Shown here in pieces: positions 16,263 to 24,776 of a DNA stretch of 64,000 nt (the stretch's first letter is position 1; every line of letters starts with the position of its first letter). The DNA lies in contig JAEYAR010000205.1 in assembly GCA_023404715.1 (NCBI GenBank), positions 1-64,000 on the forward strand. The letters are read 5' to 3'. The stretch is from Bacillota bacterium (GTDB taxonomy: Bacteria > Bacillota > Clostridia > Christensenellales > Aristaeellaceae). The position numbers were made by a program, and so were the translations under genes. Below the pieces are notes generated by a model. The model did no database searches, had not been told where the DNA came from, and saw nothing but the letters and a program-made list of their open reading frames with translations.

Positions 16263-16931
16263 TTGGGAAAAAAGTTATGTGCTCTGTGCATTTTTCTATG
16301 CTTATTATCTTTTTCCGGCATTGCTTGCGGAGGTGTTCTGGATCAAGATTGGCTTATGGAGATTCCAGAAGAATTTCGAGCAGGTTCATTTGTTAAAGAT
16401 GTTTTAAGTAAAAAAATACAGTATGTTAAAATTGAGGAAGAAGGCGTCTATTTTTCTGGCAAAGATTTTCCTGCTGGCTTCTATACGGTATCGGTCAACA
16501 CAGATGAATGGGTTAATATAACAGTTTCCGGAGACGGTGTTGACTCGTTTGTTCGTACGTATACAATAGATGGACCAGCAGAATATTCATTCTATATTCC
16601 ATCAGATACTTCAATTACATTAGATAAAGATTGCATATTGGGGAATCTGGATCTGGAGATAGGGTTTCAGACGCATAAAGAGTATGAGCTAAAAAATATG
16701 CGATATTTAGTTGTGGTTCAAATGCCAGCAACTGAGTATACGATTACCAATATACCTGGGCAAGATGGATACATTGTTTTGTCCTCAATTAAGGCGGAAG
16801 AAGGAGAAGAAGAGCCTTTGATTATCGAGATTAAGAATGGGGAGGTAATTCAAAAGAGGTTTTCGTTTGATGATTTTGTATTTATAGAATTTATTAATTG
16901 TATTGTAGTTCCTGTTTTAACCGTTGGATAA
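16263..16931 (+). CDS. AT-rich secreted or lipoprotein-like hypothetical protein
   Basis: 222 residues, unrecognised family. TTG start at 16263 with GGAGGG 7 nt upstream. The N-terminus (KKLCALCIFLCLLSFSGIAC) is a signal peptide; the cysteine could be a lipobox, but GIAC is a poor match to LxxC, so type I secretion is equally possible. The mature part is acidic and looks beta-rich (YFSGKDFPAGFYTVSVN, YTITNIPGQDGYIVLS). No catalytic motif seen. Base composition and codon use are AT-rich, unlike the surrounding genes, and it lies directly after three decayed mobile-element fragments, so it is probably an acquired gene. Convergent with glgB. Confidence 0.6.
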   Translation: MGKKLCALCIFLCLLSFSGIACGGVLDQDWLMEIPEEFRAGSFVKDVLSKKIQYVKIEEEGVYFSGKDFPAGFYTVSVNTDEWVNITVSGDGVDSFVRTYTIDGPAEYSFYIPSDTSITLDKDCILGNLDLEIGFQTHKEYELKNMRYLVVVQMPATEYTITNIPGQDGYIVLSSIKAEEGEEEPLIIEIKNGEVIQKRFSFDDFVFIEFINCIVVPVLTVG

Positions 16932-16971
16932 TTGTGCGTTGCAGATTGGAAGATTTTGCAACGCGTTTCCT

Positions 16972-17018
16972 AAAACGAAACGGCGCCTCCCCGGCTTTGA
17001 AATAGGGGAGGCGCCGTT
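16972..17018 (-). terminator. Terminator of the branching enzyme gene
   Basis: 14-bp perfect stem AACGGCGCCTCCCC / GGGGAGGCGCCGTT (16979-16992 and 17005-17018); on the minus strand it is followed by TTTCGTTTT. Confidence 0.85.
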
Positions 17019-17029
17019 GTCATATGGGT

Positions 17030-19057
17030 TTACGCTTCTTCTACCCGCTCGAGCACCAAAGCGCTGCGCGCGGGGATGTAGATCTCAAAACCGATGCCGC
17101 GCTTGCCCTGCGCGCGGGCGATGTAGACGTATTCGTGCGAGATGCGCTCGTAGCCGCCGAAGCACGCGCTGTCGCTATCGAGGATCACGCGGTACCTGCC
17201 CTCGCTGGGCACGGGTAAGTAGAAGTCCTTGAGCGACTGTACGGGATGGAAGTTGAACAGGAAGATGAGCCCGGCCTTTTCATAGGCGAGCAGCTTGCGC
17301 TCCTGCTCCTGCCAGAGGTTGCGCGGCGTAGCGGCCGAGAGCACGCCGCGAGTCTTGATCAGATCGAGCATCGCGCGGTCGAAATCGCCCAGATAGGCGT
17401 AGCGTAGGAAGCCGTCCTCAGACAGGCTCCACATCCTTCGCGCATGCGCGAAGCTCCAGTCGTTGCCCTCGCGGGGAAAGTCGATCCATTCCGGGTGGCC
17501 GAATTCGTTACCCATGAAGTTAAGGTACCCCTCGCCCGCGAGCGAGCAGGTGACGAGGCGGATCATCTTATGCAGCGCCAAGGCGCGCTCGACGACCGGA
17601 TTGGGGTAGGCGCGGTTCATGCCCCAGTACATTTCCTTGTCCGCGAGCCAGAACATGATCGTCTTATCGCCCACCAGCGCCTGGTCGTGCGATTCGCAGT
17701 AGCCGATGTTCTTTTCCTGCGGACGGCGGGTGGTCAGCTCGTGCCAAAGCTTACCCATATCCCATTCCTCATCGCGGCGCTCTTTGAGCGTCTTGATCCA
17801 ATAGTCCGGCACGCCCATCGAGAGGCGGTAATCAAACCCGATTCCGCCCGCCTTGACGGGCAGGCACATGCCGGGCATGCCGCTCATGTCCTCCGCGATG
17901 AGGACGCAGTTTTTCCTCACCCTATGGCAAAGCTCGGTCGCCAATTGCAGATACGTGACGGCGTCCACGTTCGTGTTCATCGAGAAGTATTTGTCGTACC
18001 CATCGAACGCCTGGCCCAGGCCGTGATCGTGATAGAGCATGCTCGTCACGCCGTCGAACCGGAAGCCGTCGAAATGGTACTCCGTCAGCCAGAACTTGAG
18101 GTTGGAGAGCAGGAAGTGCAGCACCTCGTGCTTGCCGTAATCGAAGAGCTTGGAATCCCAGGCGGGATGGTTGCCCGCGCCACCGGGGAGAAAGAACTGC
18201 GTATCCGTGCCGTCGAAGCAATTGAGGCCCTCAGCCACGTTTTTCGCCGCATGCGAGTGCACGAGGTCGAGCAGCACGCTGATGCCCATGGCGTGCGCGG
18301 TATCGACGAGCTGCTTGAGATCGTCGGGCGTGCCGTACCAGGAGGAGGCGGCGAAGAAATTCGTCACCTGATAGCCGAACGAGGCGTAATAGGGATGCTC
18401 CATGATCGCCATGAGCTGCACGGTGTTGTAGCCGTCGCGCTTGATGCGCGGCAGGATGTTTTGCGTGAACTCGTGATAGGTGCCGATGCCCTCTTTTTCC
18501 TGCGCCATGCCGATATGCGCCTCATAGATGACGGGGGGCACGTTGCGCTTAGGCGAAAAGCGCTGGTCGGTCCACTCAAATTCCCGCTCCGGCGCCCAGA
18601 TCTGGCCGTCGAAGCAGCGGGAATCCGGGTCCTGCACGACGCGGTGGATATAAAGCGGGATATGATCTTGCACGCCGCCGGGATGGGTGACCTGCACTTT
18701 GACGTGGGAGAGGTGCTTGAGGGCGTTCTTTCCCCGCAGGGCGATCTCCCAGTTTCCGTTATCCAGGCGCGTCATGGCATGGGACTTTCGATCCCACTTA
18801 TTAAAATCGCCGACGAGATGCATCGCGGTCGCGTTCGGGGCCCATTCGCGGTAGACCCAGCCGCGCTCCGTACGGTGAAAGCCGTAAAACAGGTCGCCGT
18901 TCGCGAATTCATCGAGGCTGACCCCGGCGGGTAATAGCGATTTCTTTACCGCTTTAAACCTCGCCATGCGCAGGTCGATGTCGCCCTCGTAACGGGCGAG
19001 CCAGGGATCGATCGTCAGGATGTCGTAGCGTTTCGGGGTTTTTGCGGTCGTCGCCAT
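17030..19057 (-). CDS. glgB: 1,4-alpha-glucan branching enzyme, eukaryote-like GH13 type
   Basis: 675 residues; makes alpha-1,6 branches in glycogen by transglycosylation in the cytoplasm. An N-terminal CBM48-like domain (YREWAPNATAMHLVGDFNKW) precedes the GH13 barrel with FDGFRFDGVTSM (nucleophile Asp, about 333), LIAEDMSGMPG (acid Glu, about 388) and ESHDQALVGDKT (third Asp, about 458). The last segment and YDILTIDPWLARYEGDI at the N-terminus match the eukaryotic-type subgroup (GH13_8) rather than the usual bacterial GlgB. Start at 19057 has AGGAAGG 9 nt upstream; ATGs at 19066 and 19063 lie too close to it. No other glycogen gene lies nearby. Own promoter and terminator indicate a monocistronic unit. 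Confidence 0.9.
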   Translation of the reverse strand: MATTAKTPKRYDILTIDPWLARYEGDIDLRMARFKAVKKSLLPAGVSLDEFANGDLFYGFHRTERGWVYREWAPNATAMHLVGDFNKWDRKSHAMTRLDNGNWEIALRGKNALKHLSHVKVQVTHPGGVQDHIPLYIHRVVQDPDSRCFDGQIWAPEREFEWTDQRFSPKRNVPPVIYEAHIGMAQEKEGIGTYHEFTQNILPRIKRDGYNTVQLMAIMEHPYYASFGYQVTNFFAASSWYGTPDDLKQLVDTAHAMGISVLLDLVHSHAAKNVAEGLNCFDGTDTQFFLPGGAGNHPAWDSKLFDYGKHEVLHFLLSNLKFWLTEYHFDGFRFDGVTSMLYHDHGLGQAFDGYDKYFSMNTNVDAVTYLQLATELCHRVRKNCVLIAEDMSGMPGMCLPVKAGGIGFDYRLSMGVPDYWIKTLKERRDEEWDMGKLWHELTTRRPQEKNIGYCESHDQALVGDKTIMFWLADKEMYWGMNRAYPNPVVERALALHKMIRLVTCSLAGEGYLNFMGNEFGHPEWIDFPREGNDWSFAHARRMWSLSEDGFLRYAYLGDFDRAMLDLIKTRGVLSAATPRNLWQEQERKLLAYEKAGLIFLFNFHPVQSLKDFYLPVPSEGRYRVILDSDSACFGGYERISHEYVYIARAQGKRGIGFEIYIPARSALVLERVEEA

Positions 19058-19151
19058 AGCCATCATCCTTCCTGATTTGAATCTATATGAGCGGAGGCGC
19101 GCACAGACGATTCGCACGCCTCGCCGGGCTTGAGGGCCCTCCGATGGTTTC

Positions 19152-19180
19152 ATTATACAGGATTGGGACGGATAAAACAA
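19152..19180 (-). promoter_or_regulatory. Promoter of glgB
   Basis: Minus strand TTGTTT (19175-19180) - 17 nt - TATAAT (19152-19157). Its -35 box is part of the T-rich tail of the upstream gene's terminator. Confidence 0.6.
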
Positions 19181-19208
19181 GCGCGCGGACCGTATTGAGG
19201 CCCGCGCG
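19172..19208 (-). terminator. Terminator of the GT39-like gene pair
   Basis: On the minus strand a CCGCGCG / CGCGCGG stem (19202-19208 with 19182-19188) is followed by CTTGTTTTAT. Confidence 0.65.
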
Positions 19209-19213
19209 GCGAT

Positions 19214-20959
19214 TTACTGCCGGGATTCCAGCACGACCCAGTCCCCGAACGCGCGCTCGGTAAAGCTCGCTTCATCGAGCGTCTGCGTATCCTCGGCGCG
19301 CAGGAGGTAGATCACGCCCGGCGCGGGGGAAGGGGTCTGCGCTTCGGGGCGAAAGATAGAAAAGCGACCGGCGAAGTCGTCTCCCTCCATTTGCCCGATC
19401 AGGTCGGCGGCGGGCAGGTCGAAGCCAAAGGCTGTCAATACGCGGACGACCTGATCGCCGCCCGGGTGTGCGACGTTTGACGAGACGTGGATTCGCTCCA
19501 CGTCGAGCGTAGATGCGTATGCGGCGGCTTCGGTGAACCCGCGGTAATGCGCCGCCTCGGCGCGTGCGGGTGAATTTTCCGCGTAGTATTGTCCGACGAA
19601 AAGGCCAAAGCAGACGGTATACGCGAGGCACAGGACGGCGCCGGCTAGGGGGATTCTACGGGCAATATACGCAGTGCCTTTCGCACATAGCAGGATGAGC
19701 AGCGGTAGCGCCATGGCGAAGTGCGCGGCATCGAGATCGCGGAAGAGCACACAGAAGAGCGACATCGCCATGAGCAAAAGCGCGCTTGCGACGCAGGGTA
19801 GCGCCCCAGCGCCCATCGCGGCCATCTCTTTAGGGGGGCGACGCAGCTGCACGAGAAAGGCGAATCCGCCCAATACCGCCACGGGCAGCATGAAAAGCTG
19901 ATAAAGGCCGAAGTTGGGCAGCGCATAGAGGCCGATCGACGCGCCCGTGGAGTCTTGAAGCTGCACAAGCGTCTGCTCCAGGTACCGAAAACCGTTATCC
20001 ATCAGCGTGTCGAAGGCGTCCGCGCCGCGAAATACGCTGAGATCCGGCGTCAGCGCCCCGCGCCCAGCGTGCTCAAAGGCGGCGAAACGGGGGATTTCGA
20101 CGCCCAATAAGGTAAACCCTTCGAGGCCAAACGTGTTGACGAGAAGGGTGAGAAGGGCCGGGAGGGCCGCCAGCAGGTACAAACAGGCGCCCGCGAGCAC
20201 GGTACCCCAGGGAAGGCGCCGCGAGGCGACCGCATAGAGGCTGAGCGCCAGAATGAAAGACGGTAGCACATACCAAGCTGCGTCGCAGGCGTACATCGAA
20301 AGCCCGAAGAGCGCCATAGATAGGAAGTAAAAAGATTTGCGCCGCTGCGACAGCGAAAGCGCCCACAGGGAAAGCACGAGCATCGGACCGAGCGCGTGCG
20401 CGCTGAGCGCCCAGCGGCTCTGCATGACGAGCCCCGGCGCGAGCGCATAGAGGAAAAAGCCGATCCGCGCGGCGCGTCTGCCGCCCATGCGGCGGCACAG
20501 ATCGTAAAATGCGAAGAGCGCTATGAGGTGCAGTAGCAGCATCGGCAAGCGAACGGATAAGACCGTCAAGCCCATGGCGGCGACGAAGGGCACGGCGAGC
20601 AGGGACAGGAGCGGCCCGGTCTGTCCGCCGCCCCAGACGTTCAACTGCGCGGTAAGGCGGCCTGTAAAGGCTGCGCCACCGGTCTGCAGCAGGGCTCGGG
20701 CCTGTACGCCCACGAGCGCCTCCTCGGCGGAGAGGCCCGCGGGGACGTCCGTCAGCAGATACGCGCGCGCCCAGAGGGCCAGCAAGGCGATGGGCAGCAG
20801 CAGAAAAAGCTCGTGCTTTTCGATCAGCGAGCCGAGGCGTTCGCCGGCAGCGGCGAGCCCGCGCCGGCGGCGCAGCGCCGCGCAGGCCCGTGGCTGCGTG
20901 GCGAGGACACACAGGCCTAGGCACAAAAAGAGCAAAAACGTGATCAACGGAGAATCCAT
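19214..20959 (-). CDS. GT39-like polytopic glycosyltransferase, paralogue 2
   Basis: 581 residues, many TM helices. Layout of PMT/ArnT-type (GT-C) glycosyltransferases: an acidic residue after the first long helix region (TDVPAGLSAEEALVG), then arrays of hydrophobic helices with MQSRWALSAHALGPML, and a C-terminal soluble tail. Such enzymes move sugars from lipid-linked donors to extracytoplasmic acceptors; donor and acceptor here are unknown. It shares topology and the QSRWAL segment with the upstream gene, so the two look like tandem duplicates. The start at 20959 has GGAGGG 6 nt upstream; ATG at 20965 is too close. 12 nt separate it from the upstream gene. Confidence 0.75.
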   Translation of the reverse strand: MDSPLITFLLFLCLGLCVLATQPRACAALRRRRGLAAAGERLGSLIEKHELFLLLPIALLALWARAYLLTDVPAGLSAEEALVGVQARALLQTGGAAFTGRLTAQLNVWGGGQTGPLLSLLAVPFVAAMGLTVLSVRLPMLLLHLIALFAFYDLCRRMGGRRAARIGFFLYALAPGLVMQSRWALSAHALGPMLVLSLWALSLSQRRKSFYFLSMALFGLSMYACDAAWYVLPSFILALSLYAVASRRLPWGTVLAGACLYLLAALPALLTLLVNTFGLEGFTLLGVEIPRFAAFEHAGRGALTPDLSVFRGADAFDTLMDNGFRYLEQTLVQLQDSTGASIGLYALPNFGLYQLFMLPVAVLGGFAFLVQLRRPPKEMAAMGAGALPCVASALLLMAMSLFCVLFRDLDAAHFAMALPLLILLCAKGTAYIARRIPLAGAVLCLAYTVCFGLFVGQYYAENSPARAEAAHYRGFTEAAAYASTLDVERIHVSSNVAHPGGDQVVRVLTAFGFDLPAADLIGQMEGDDFAGRFSIFRPEAQTPSPAPGVIYLLRAEDTQTLDEASFTERAFGDWVVLESRQ

Positions 20960-20971
20960 GTGCATCCCTCC

Positions 20972-22741
20972 TCAGTCTTCCGCCCAATAGCGGGGATAGG
21001 CGACGGCGTACTTGGCATAATCCCACAGGAGGAAGTTGGCTTCGTCAAACAGCGCCTTTTCATCTTGCGAGATGATGTAGACCGCGCAGCCCTGCGGATC
21101 GGGCGTAAAGACGGCAAAATCCTGATACCAGAACCAATCCGAGTAATAGCCGACCGGTTCGCCCGCGGCGTTCACGAGTTCCTTTTCGTCGTTCATCTGA
21201 TCGCGGTCGAGCCCCAGCGCGACCGCGGCGATGAGACGCACGATCGTGTCTTCATGGTCGGCTTCGCCCGGAGACGTAATGTAGACGGTATCGTATTCAT
21301 AAGGAAATGCTTTGAGGGAATCGATCGCTTCGTATAGGCCGGTATGAAAGTTTTCGGACGTGTATTCGCTGTATTCCGGGCTGAAATACGTGCGGCATTG
21401 CCCGGCAAAGGCGAAGACGTACATGCAGGCCAGCAGGAGCGAAAAGGCCCGCACGCGCCGGACGATTTGATAGAGGGCGTAAGCGCACAGGAGGATCAGG
21501 ACGTAATACACGCCGTTGGCGCGGTTGACGTTGGGCGAGCTGGTGAGCAGCCCGCAGGCGGCCATGGCAATCAGCCACGCCAACAGCAACATCGCCGCGT
21601 CGCGGCTGGGCCCCTCCGCGTTTGAATCGAGGTTTGACAGGGCCATACGCCGCCTGTCGCGGACCAGCCAGACCAGCCCGGCGATAAGCGCGGGGAACGA
21701 AAAGATGTACATCGTGCGATACCCCGGGATGGAGTTAAACGTAGAGGAGTCGTAGCCCTGCAGAAACGTGACGCGCAGCCACTCCACAGCGTTGGTCGCA
21801 AAGGCGAGGTACATATCGTCCGCCATAAAGGCGATTTCCTGCGCGCGCGCGTTTTCGTCGAAGAATTGCAGGGTGACGGGCCCCAATTGCAGGGTATCCC
21901 ACTGAAAGTAGTTGACCATCATGGTCAGGATGATCGGCACGGAAAGCGCCAACCACAGTGCGGCGCACAGGAGGATGCGGGGCCATGTGGCGCGCTTTCT
22001 ATAGAGCAGATATCCGGCGGCGATCAACAGCAGGATGGGCGTGGAGTAGATGGCCACCCCATAGGAATACATGCATGCGGCGAACGGCGCCATGGCAAGA
22101 TACAGCGCCCAGCCGCGCCGCGGCTGCGCACCGATTACGAGCAGGTAGACGCCCAGGAGCAGGCAGTGGCCCATCAAATTACAGTCGAGCGCCCAGCGGC
22201 TTTGCATCATCTGCCAGGGATTGATACACGCGAGGAAAAGGGCGAGCAGCGCGAAGCGCTTCCCGCGCAGCCTGCGCGCCAAATCCCATATGACGGGTAG
22301 CATGAGCAAGCTCACCGTCAGCAGCGGCAGGCGCATGGAAAAGCGCGAGAGCCCGAGCAATTGAAAGAAAGGAATGCATAAATAGGAGTACAGCGCGCTC
22401 ATCTGTCCGTAACCCCAGGCCCACAGGTGGGCGGGGTATGAGGTGCCGAAGCGGTCGGTGCCGTACAAGGCGAGCGCGTAGCCGTCGAGCGCGCCCATCG
22501 CGCCGTCCTGATTCAGGCCCATGGGCAGCGTGCCGAAACGGTAAACGCGCACGAAGACGCCGATCGCGAGGATAAGAATGAAAAGCGGCCAATAAAAGCG
22601 GCGTATGAAGCGCTCGCAGCCGTTTCCGAGCCGGTCGACCCACCCGACGGCGCTAAGCCGGCGGGAAGCGCGCGCGCTTGCGGCGACGCACAGCATGGCG
22701 ACCATGAGCAGAGTAAAGACCACGTTGAAGGGATAAAGCAT
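20972..22741 (-). CDS. GT39-like polytopic glycosyltransferase, paralogue 1
   Basis: 589 residues. GT-C fold features: membrane helix near the N-terminus, YRFGTLPMGLNQDGAMGALD just outside the second helix (the Asp is the expected metal/catalytic position), MQSRWALDCNLMGH, about ten further helices, and a soluble C-terminal domain with YITSPGEADHEDTIVR. First of two paralogues in one operon. The ATG at 22741 is 6 nt after AAAGGAG; the ATG at 22747 abuts that site. It lies 85 nt after the esterase gene and may be transcribed with it. Likely role: surface polysaccharide or protein glycosylation (inference). Confidence 0.75.
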   Translation of the reverse strand: MLYPFNVVFTLLMVAMLCVAASARASRRLSAVGWVDRLGNGCERFIRRFYWPLFILILAIGVFVRVYRFGTLPMGLNQDGAMGALDGYALALYGTDRFGTSYPAHLWAWGYGQMSALYSYLCIPFFQLLGLSRFSMRLPLLTVSLLMLPVIWDLARRLRGKRFALLALFLACINPWQMMQSRWALDCNLMGHCLLLGVYLLVIGAQPRRGWALYLAMAPFAACMYSYGVAIYSTPILLLIAAGYLLYRKRATWPRILLCAALWLALSVPIILTMMVNYFQWDTLQLGPVTLQFFDENARAQEIAFMADDMYLAFATNAVEWLRVTFLQGYDSSTFNSIPGYRTMYIFSFPALIAGLVWLVRDRRRMALSNLDSNAEGPSRDAAMLLLAWLIAMAACGLLTSSPNVNRANGVYYVLILLCAYALYQIVRRVRAFSLLLACMYVFAFAGQCRTYFSPEYSEYTSENFHTGLYEAIDSLKAFPYEYDTVYITSPGEADHEDTIVRLIAAVALGLDRDQMNDEKELVNAAGEPVGYYSDWFWYQDFAVFTPDPQGCAVYIISQDEKALFDEANFLLWDYAKYAVAYPRYWAED

Positions 22742-22826
22742 AGGCATCTCCTTTGGAACGGATGTCGGGGGGCGGCGATGGGAGCGGGGGAATACGCTTA
22801 AGGCGGGACCATCTGAACCCGGCGAT

Positions 22827-23612
22827 TCAAAAGCCCAACGCGTGAAGCCAACGCACGCACGCATCGGACCATTCGCTCACGGGCGGCATACCGGCCGCCA
22901 ACCCAAGACCGTGCCGTCCGTTGGGATAGACGTGCAGCTCAAAGGGCGTGCCGTTTTCAGCAAGGCGGGAGGCGAGCGCAAGGCTGTTTTGAACGGGCAC
23001 GCTCGCGTCGTCCGCCGTATGCCAAAGGAAGCACGGAGGCGCCTGGCGGCCTGCGAGCAGCTCGAGCGAGTGCGCCGCGCGCGCGGCCGGGTCGTCCGCG
23101 CGCTCGCCGAGCAGGTTTTCGCGCGAACCGGCGTGCGTACAGCGCTGCATGGAGACGACGGGATAGCAGAGCACCGCGGCGTCGGGGCGCGCGCTTTCCC
23201 GCTCTACGGGGTCGGCGTTCGCGGGATCGCCCGCCCAACCGTCCTCCATCAGGGCCGTGCTGCCGGCGAGGTGCCCGCCCGCGGAGAAGCCCAGGATGCC
23301 GATCTTTTCGATGCCCAACTGCGCAGCATTCGCGCGCACGAGGCGCACGGCCCGGCGCGCGTCCATCAGCGGGACGGGGGCGCGATAAGGCGCCACGCGA
23401 TAGGACAGCACGAAGGCGCTGATGCCGCCGCGGCAGAGCCGCTCGGCCACAGGCATCCCCTCGTGCTCCGCGCGCATGGCGTAGCCCCCGCCCGGCAGCA
23501 CGATCACACAGCCCTTGGCGCCCTCGCACAGGCAGGGCGTCAGCCCCGGTTCGCGCTGGCCGACCGACGGATCAAAGCGCGGCGTCTCTTTATTCCAAAG
23601 CGGTATCACCAA
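22827..23612 (-). CDS. Alpha/beta hydrolase, acetyl-esterase type
   Basis: 261 residues, soluble. Matches the BD-FAE/acetyl-xylan-esterase-like hydrolases: oxyanion region VIVLPGGGYAMRA, YRVAPY, nucleophile elbow GFSAGGHLAG, acid HTADDASVP, catalytic His in YPNGRHGLGLA. The family removes acetyl or feruloyl groups from carbohydrates, but substrates vary. The start is a TTG at 23612 with AAGGAG 9 nt upstream; GTG at 23609 is also possible. Upstream in-frame ATG codons have no ribosome site. It is divergent from hflK and precedes the two GT39-like genes on the same strand. Confidence 0.8.
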   Translation of the reverse strand: MVIPLWNKETPRFDPSVGQREPGLTPCLCEGAKGCVIVLPGGGYAMRAEHEGMPVAERLCRGGISAFVLSYRVAPYRAPVPLMDARRAVRLVRANAAQLGIEKIGILGFSAGGHLAGSTALMEDGWAGDPANADPVERESARPDAAVLCYPVVSMQRCTHAGSRENLLGERADDPAARAAHSLELLAGRQAPPCFLWHTADDASVPVQNSLALASRLAENGTPFELHVYPNGRHGLGLAAGMPPVSEWSDACVRWLHALGF

Positions 23613-23738
23613 TGCAAAACACTCCTTATCTGAAGCCGAAATCATCTCAAAACACCGTTTATCATACCACATGTCCGCCGGATGTGAAAGCCTTTTGCAT
23701 ATTTGAAACGCAAAACGGATGCTTTGAGCGCACAGCCG

Positions 23739-23767
23739 TTGTGCGCGACCTGCGGGCCTGGTACAAT
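23739..23767 (+). promoter_or_regulatory. Promoter of hflK-hflC
   Basis: TTGTGC (23739-23744) - 17 nt - TACAAT (23762-23767), about 60 nt before the hflK start. Confidence 0.55.
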
Positions 23768-23828
23768 GGGATCACAGGCACCGGAAACCGGGCCTTTGGG
23801 TGCAAGGACGGAAAGGATGGGGAATAAG

Positions 23829-24776
23829 ATGAAGAAGAAAGTTTCCGTAGCGCTCGTCGTCGTACTCGCAGCGGTCGCGCTCATCGCCTTGACGGGCGTG
23901 AGCGGGTTTTACCGCGTCGGGCAAGGCGAGGAGGCGCTCGTGCTTACGTTTGGGCGCGTGACGGATCACAAAGGGCCGGGGCTATTTTGGTACTGTCCCC
24001 TGATCCAGGAGGTGCGGGCCGAATCGGTGACGACCATCCATACGATGGAATACGGATTCCGCACGACGCAGACCGGGGGCACGACGACGGGCGCGCAGTA
24101 TGTGGACAACACGGACGAGGGCGTCATGCTTACAGGCGACAACAGCATCGTGCAGGTAGAGGCAATCTATCAATACACGATTTCGGACGTTAGGGAATAT
24201 CTCTATGACGTGGACGACCCGCTGACGACCATGCACCTGGCGTTCGAGGCGGTGCTGCGCCGCAACATTCAAAGCCGTCCGCTGGACGACGCGCTGCTGA
24301 ACAAGGAGGAGATCGAACGGCAGGTGCTGCCCGACTTTCAACAGATGATCGACAGCTATCAGATGGGTGTGACGATCCGTGGCGTGCGCATTCAGAACAT
24401 CTCCGTGCCGCAGGACGTGACCGCAGCCTATGAGGACGTCAACAACGCCAAGAACGAAAAGACGCGCAAGCTCGACGAGGCTGAGCGCTATCAGAACGAG
24501 GTGATCCCGGCTGCGCGCAGCCGCGCCTATCGGACGCTGCAGGATGCGGAATCCTACCGCGCGGACGAGGTGGCCGAGGCGACGGCGGAGGTGGCTGTGT
24601 TCAAAAACGTCTATGAAAAGTATAAGCTGGCGCCGCAGGTGACGAAGGACCGGCTGACGATCGAGGCGCTGGAAAAGGTACTGGCAAACGCGGACAAAAA
24701 GTTCGTCGTGAGCGCAGAGGACGACACGGTCAAGCTGCTGCCGCTGAGCGGCGCGGAAGGGGGCGCGGATAAATGA
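23829..24776 (+). CDS. hflK: SPFH-domain membrane protease modulator HflK
   Basis: 315 residues. N-terminal TM helix (about 6-25), then SPFH/prohibitin domain (GFYRVGQGEEALVLTFGRV, PGLFWYCPLIQEV, NSIVQVEAIYQYTI) and a coiled-coil region rich in Glu, Lys and Arg (NNAKNEKTRKLDEAERYQNE). HflK and HflC form a large ring complex in the membrane that in other bacteria encloses and restrains FtsH. The ATG at 23829 follows GGGGAATAAG; the ATG at 23817 abuts its ribosome site. The stop overlaps the hflC start in ATGA. No ftsH gene in the window. The C-terminus lacks the long Gly-rich tail of proteobacterial HflK. Confidence 0.88.
   Translation: MKKKVSVALVVVLAAVALIALTGVSGFYRVGQGEEALVLTFGRVTDHKGPGLFWYCPLIQEVRAESVTTIHTMEYGFRTTQTGGTTTGAQYVDNTDEGVMLTGDNSIVQVEAIYQYTISDVREYLYDVDDPLTTMHLAFEAVLRRNIQSRPLDDALLNKEEIERQVLPDFQQMIDSYQMGVTIRGVRIQNISVPQDVTAAYEDVNNAKNEKTRKLDEAERYQNEVIPAARSRAYRTLQDAESYRADEVAEATAEVAVFKNVYEKYKLAPQVTKDRLTIEALEKVLANADKKFVVSAEDDTVKLLPLSGAEGGADK

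Noticed and set aside
17444..18934. 496-codon plus-strand frame inside glgB
   Set aside because: Shadow of the branching enzyme; no protein motif.
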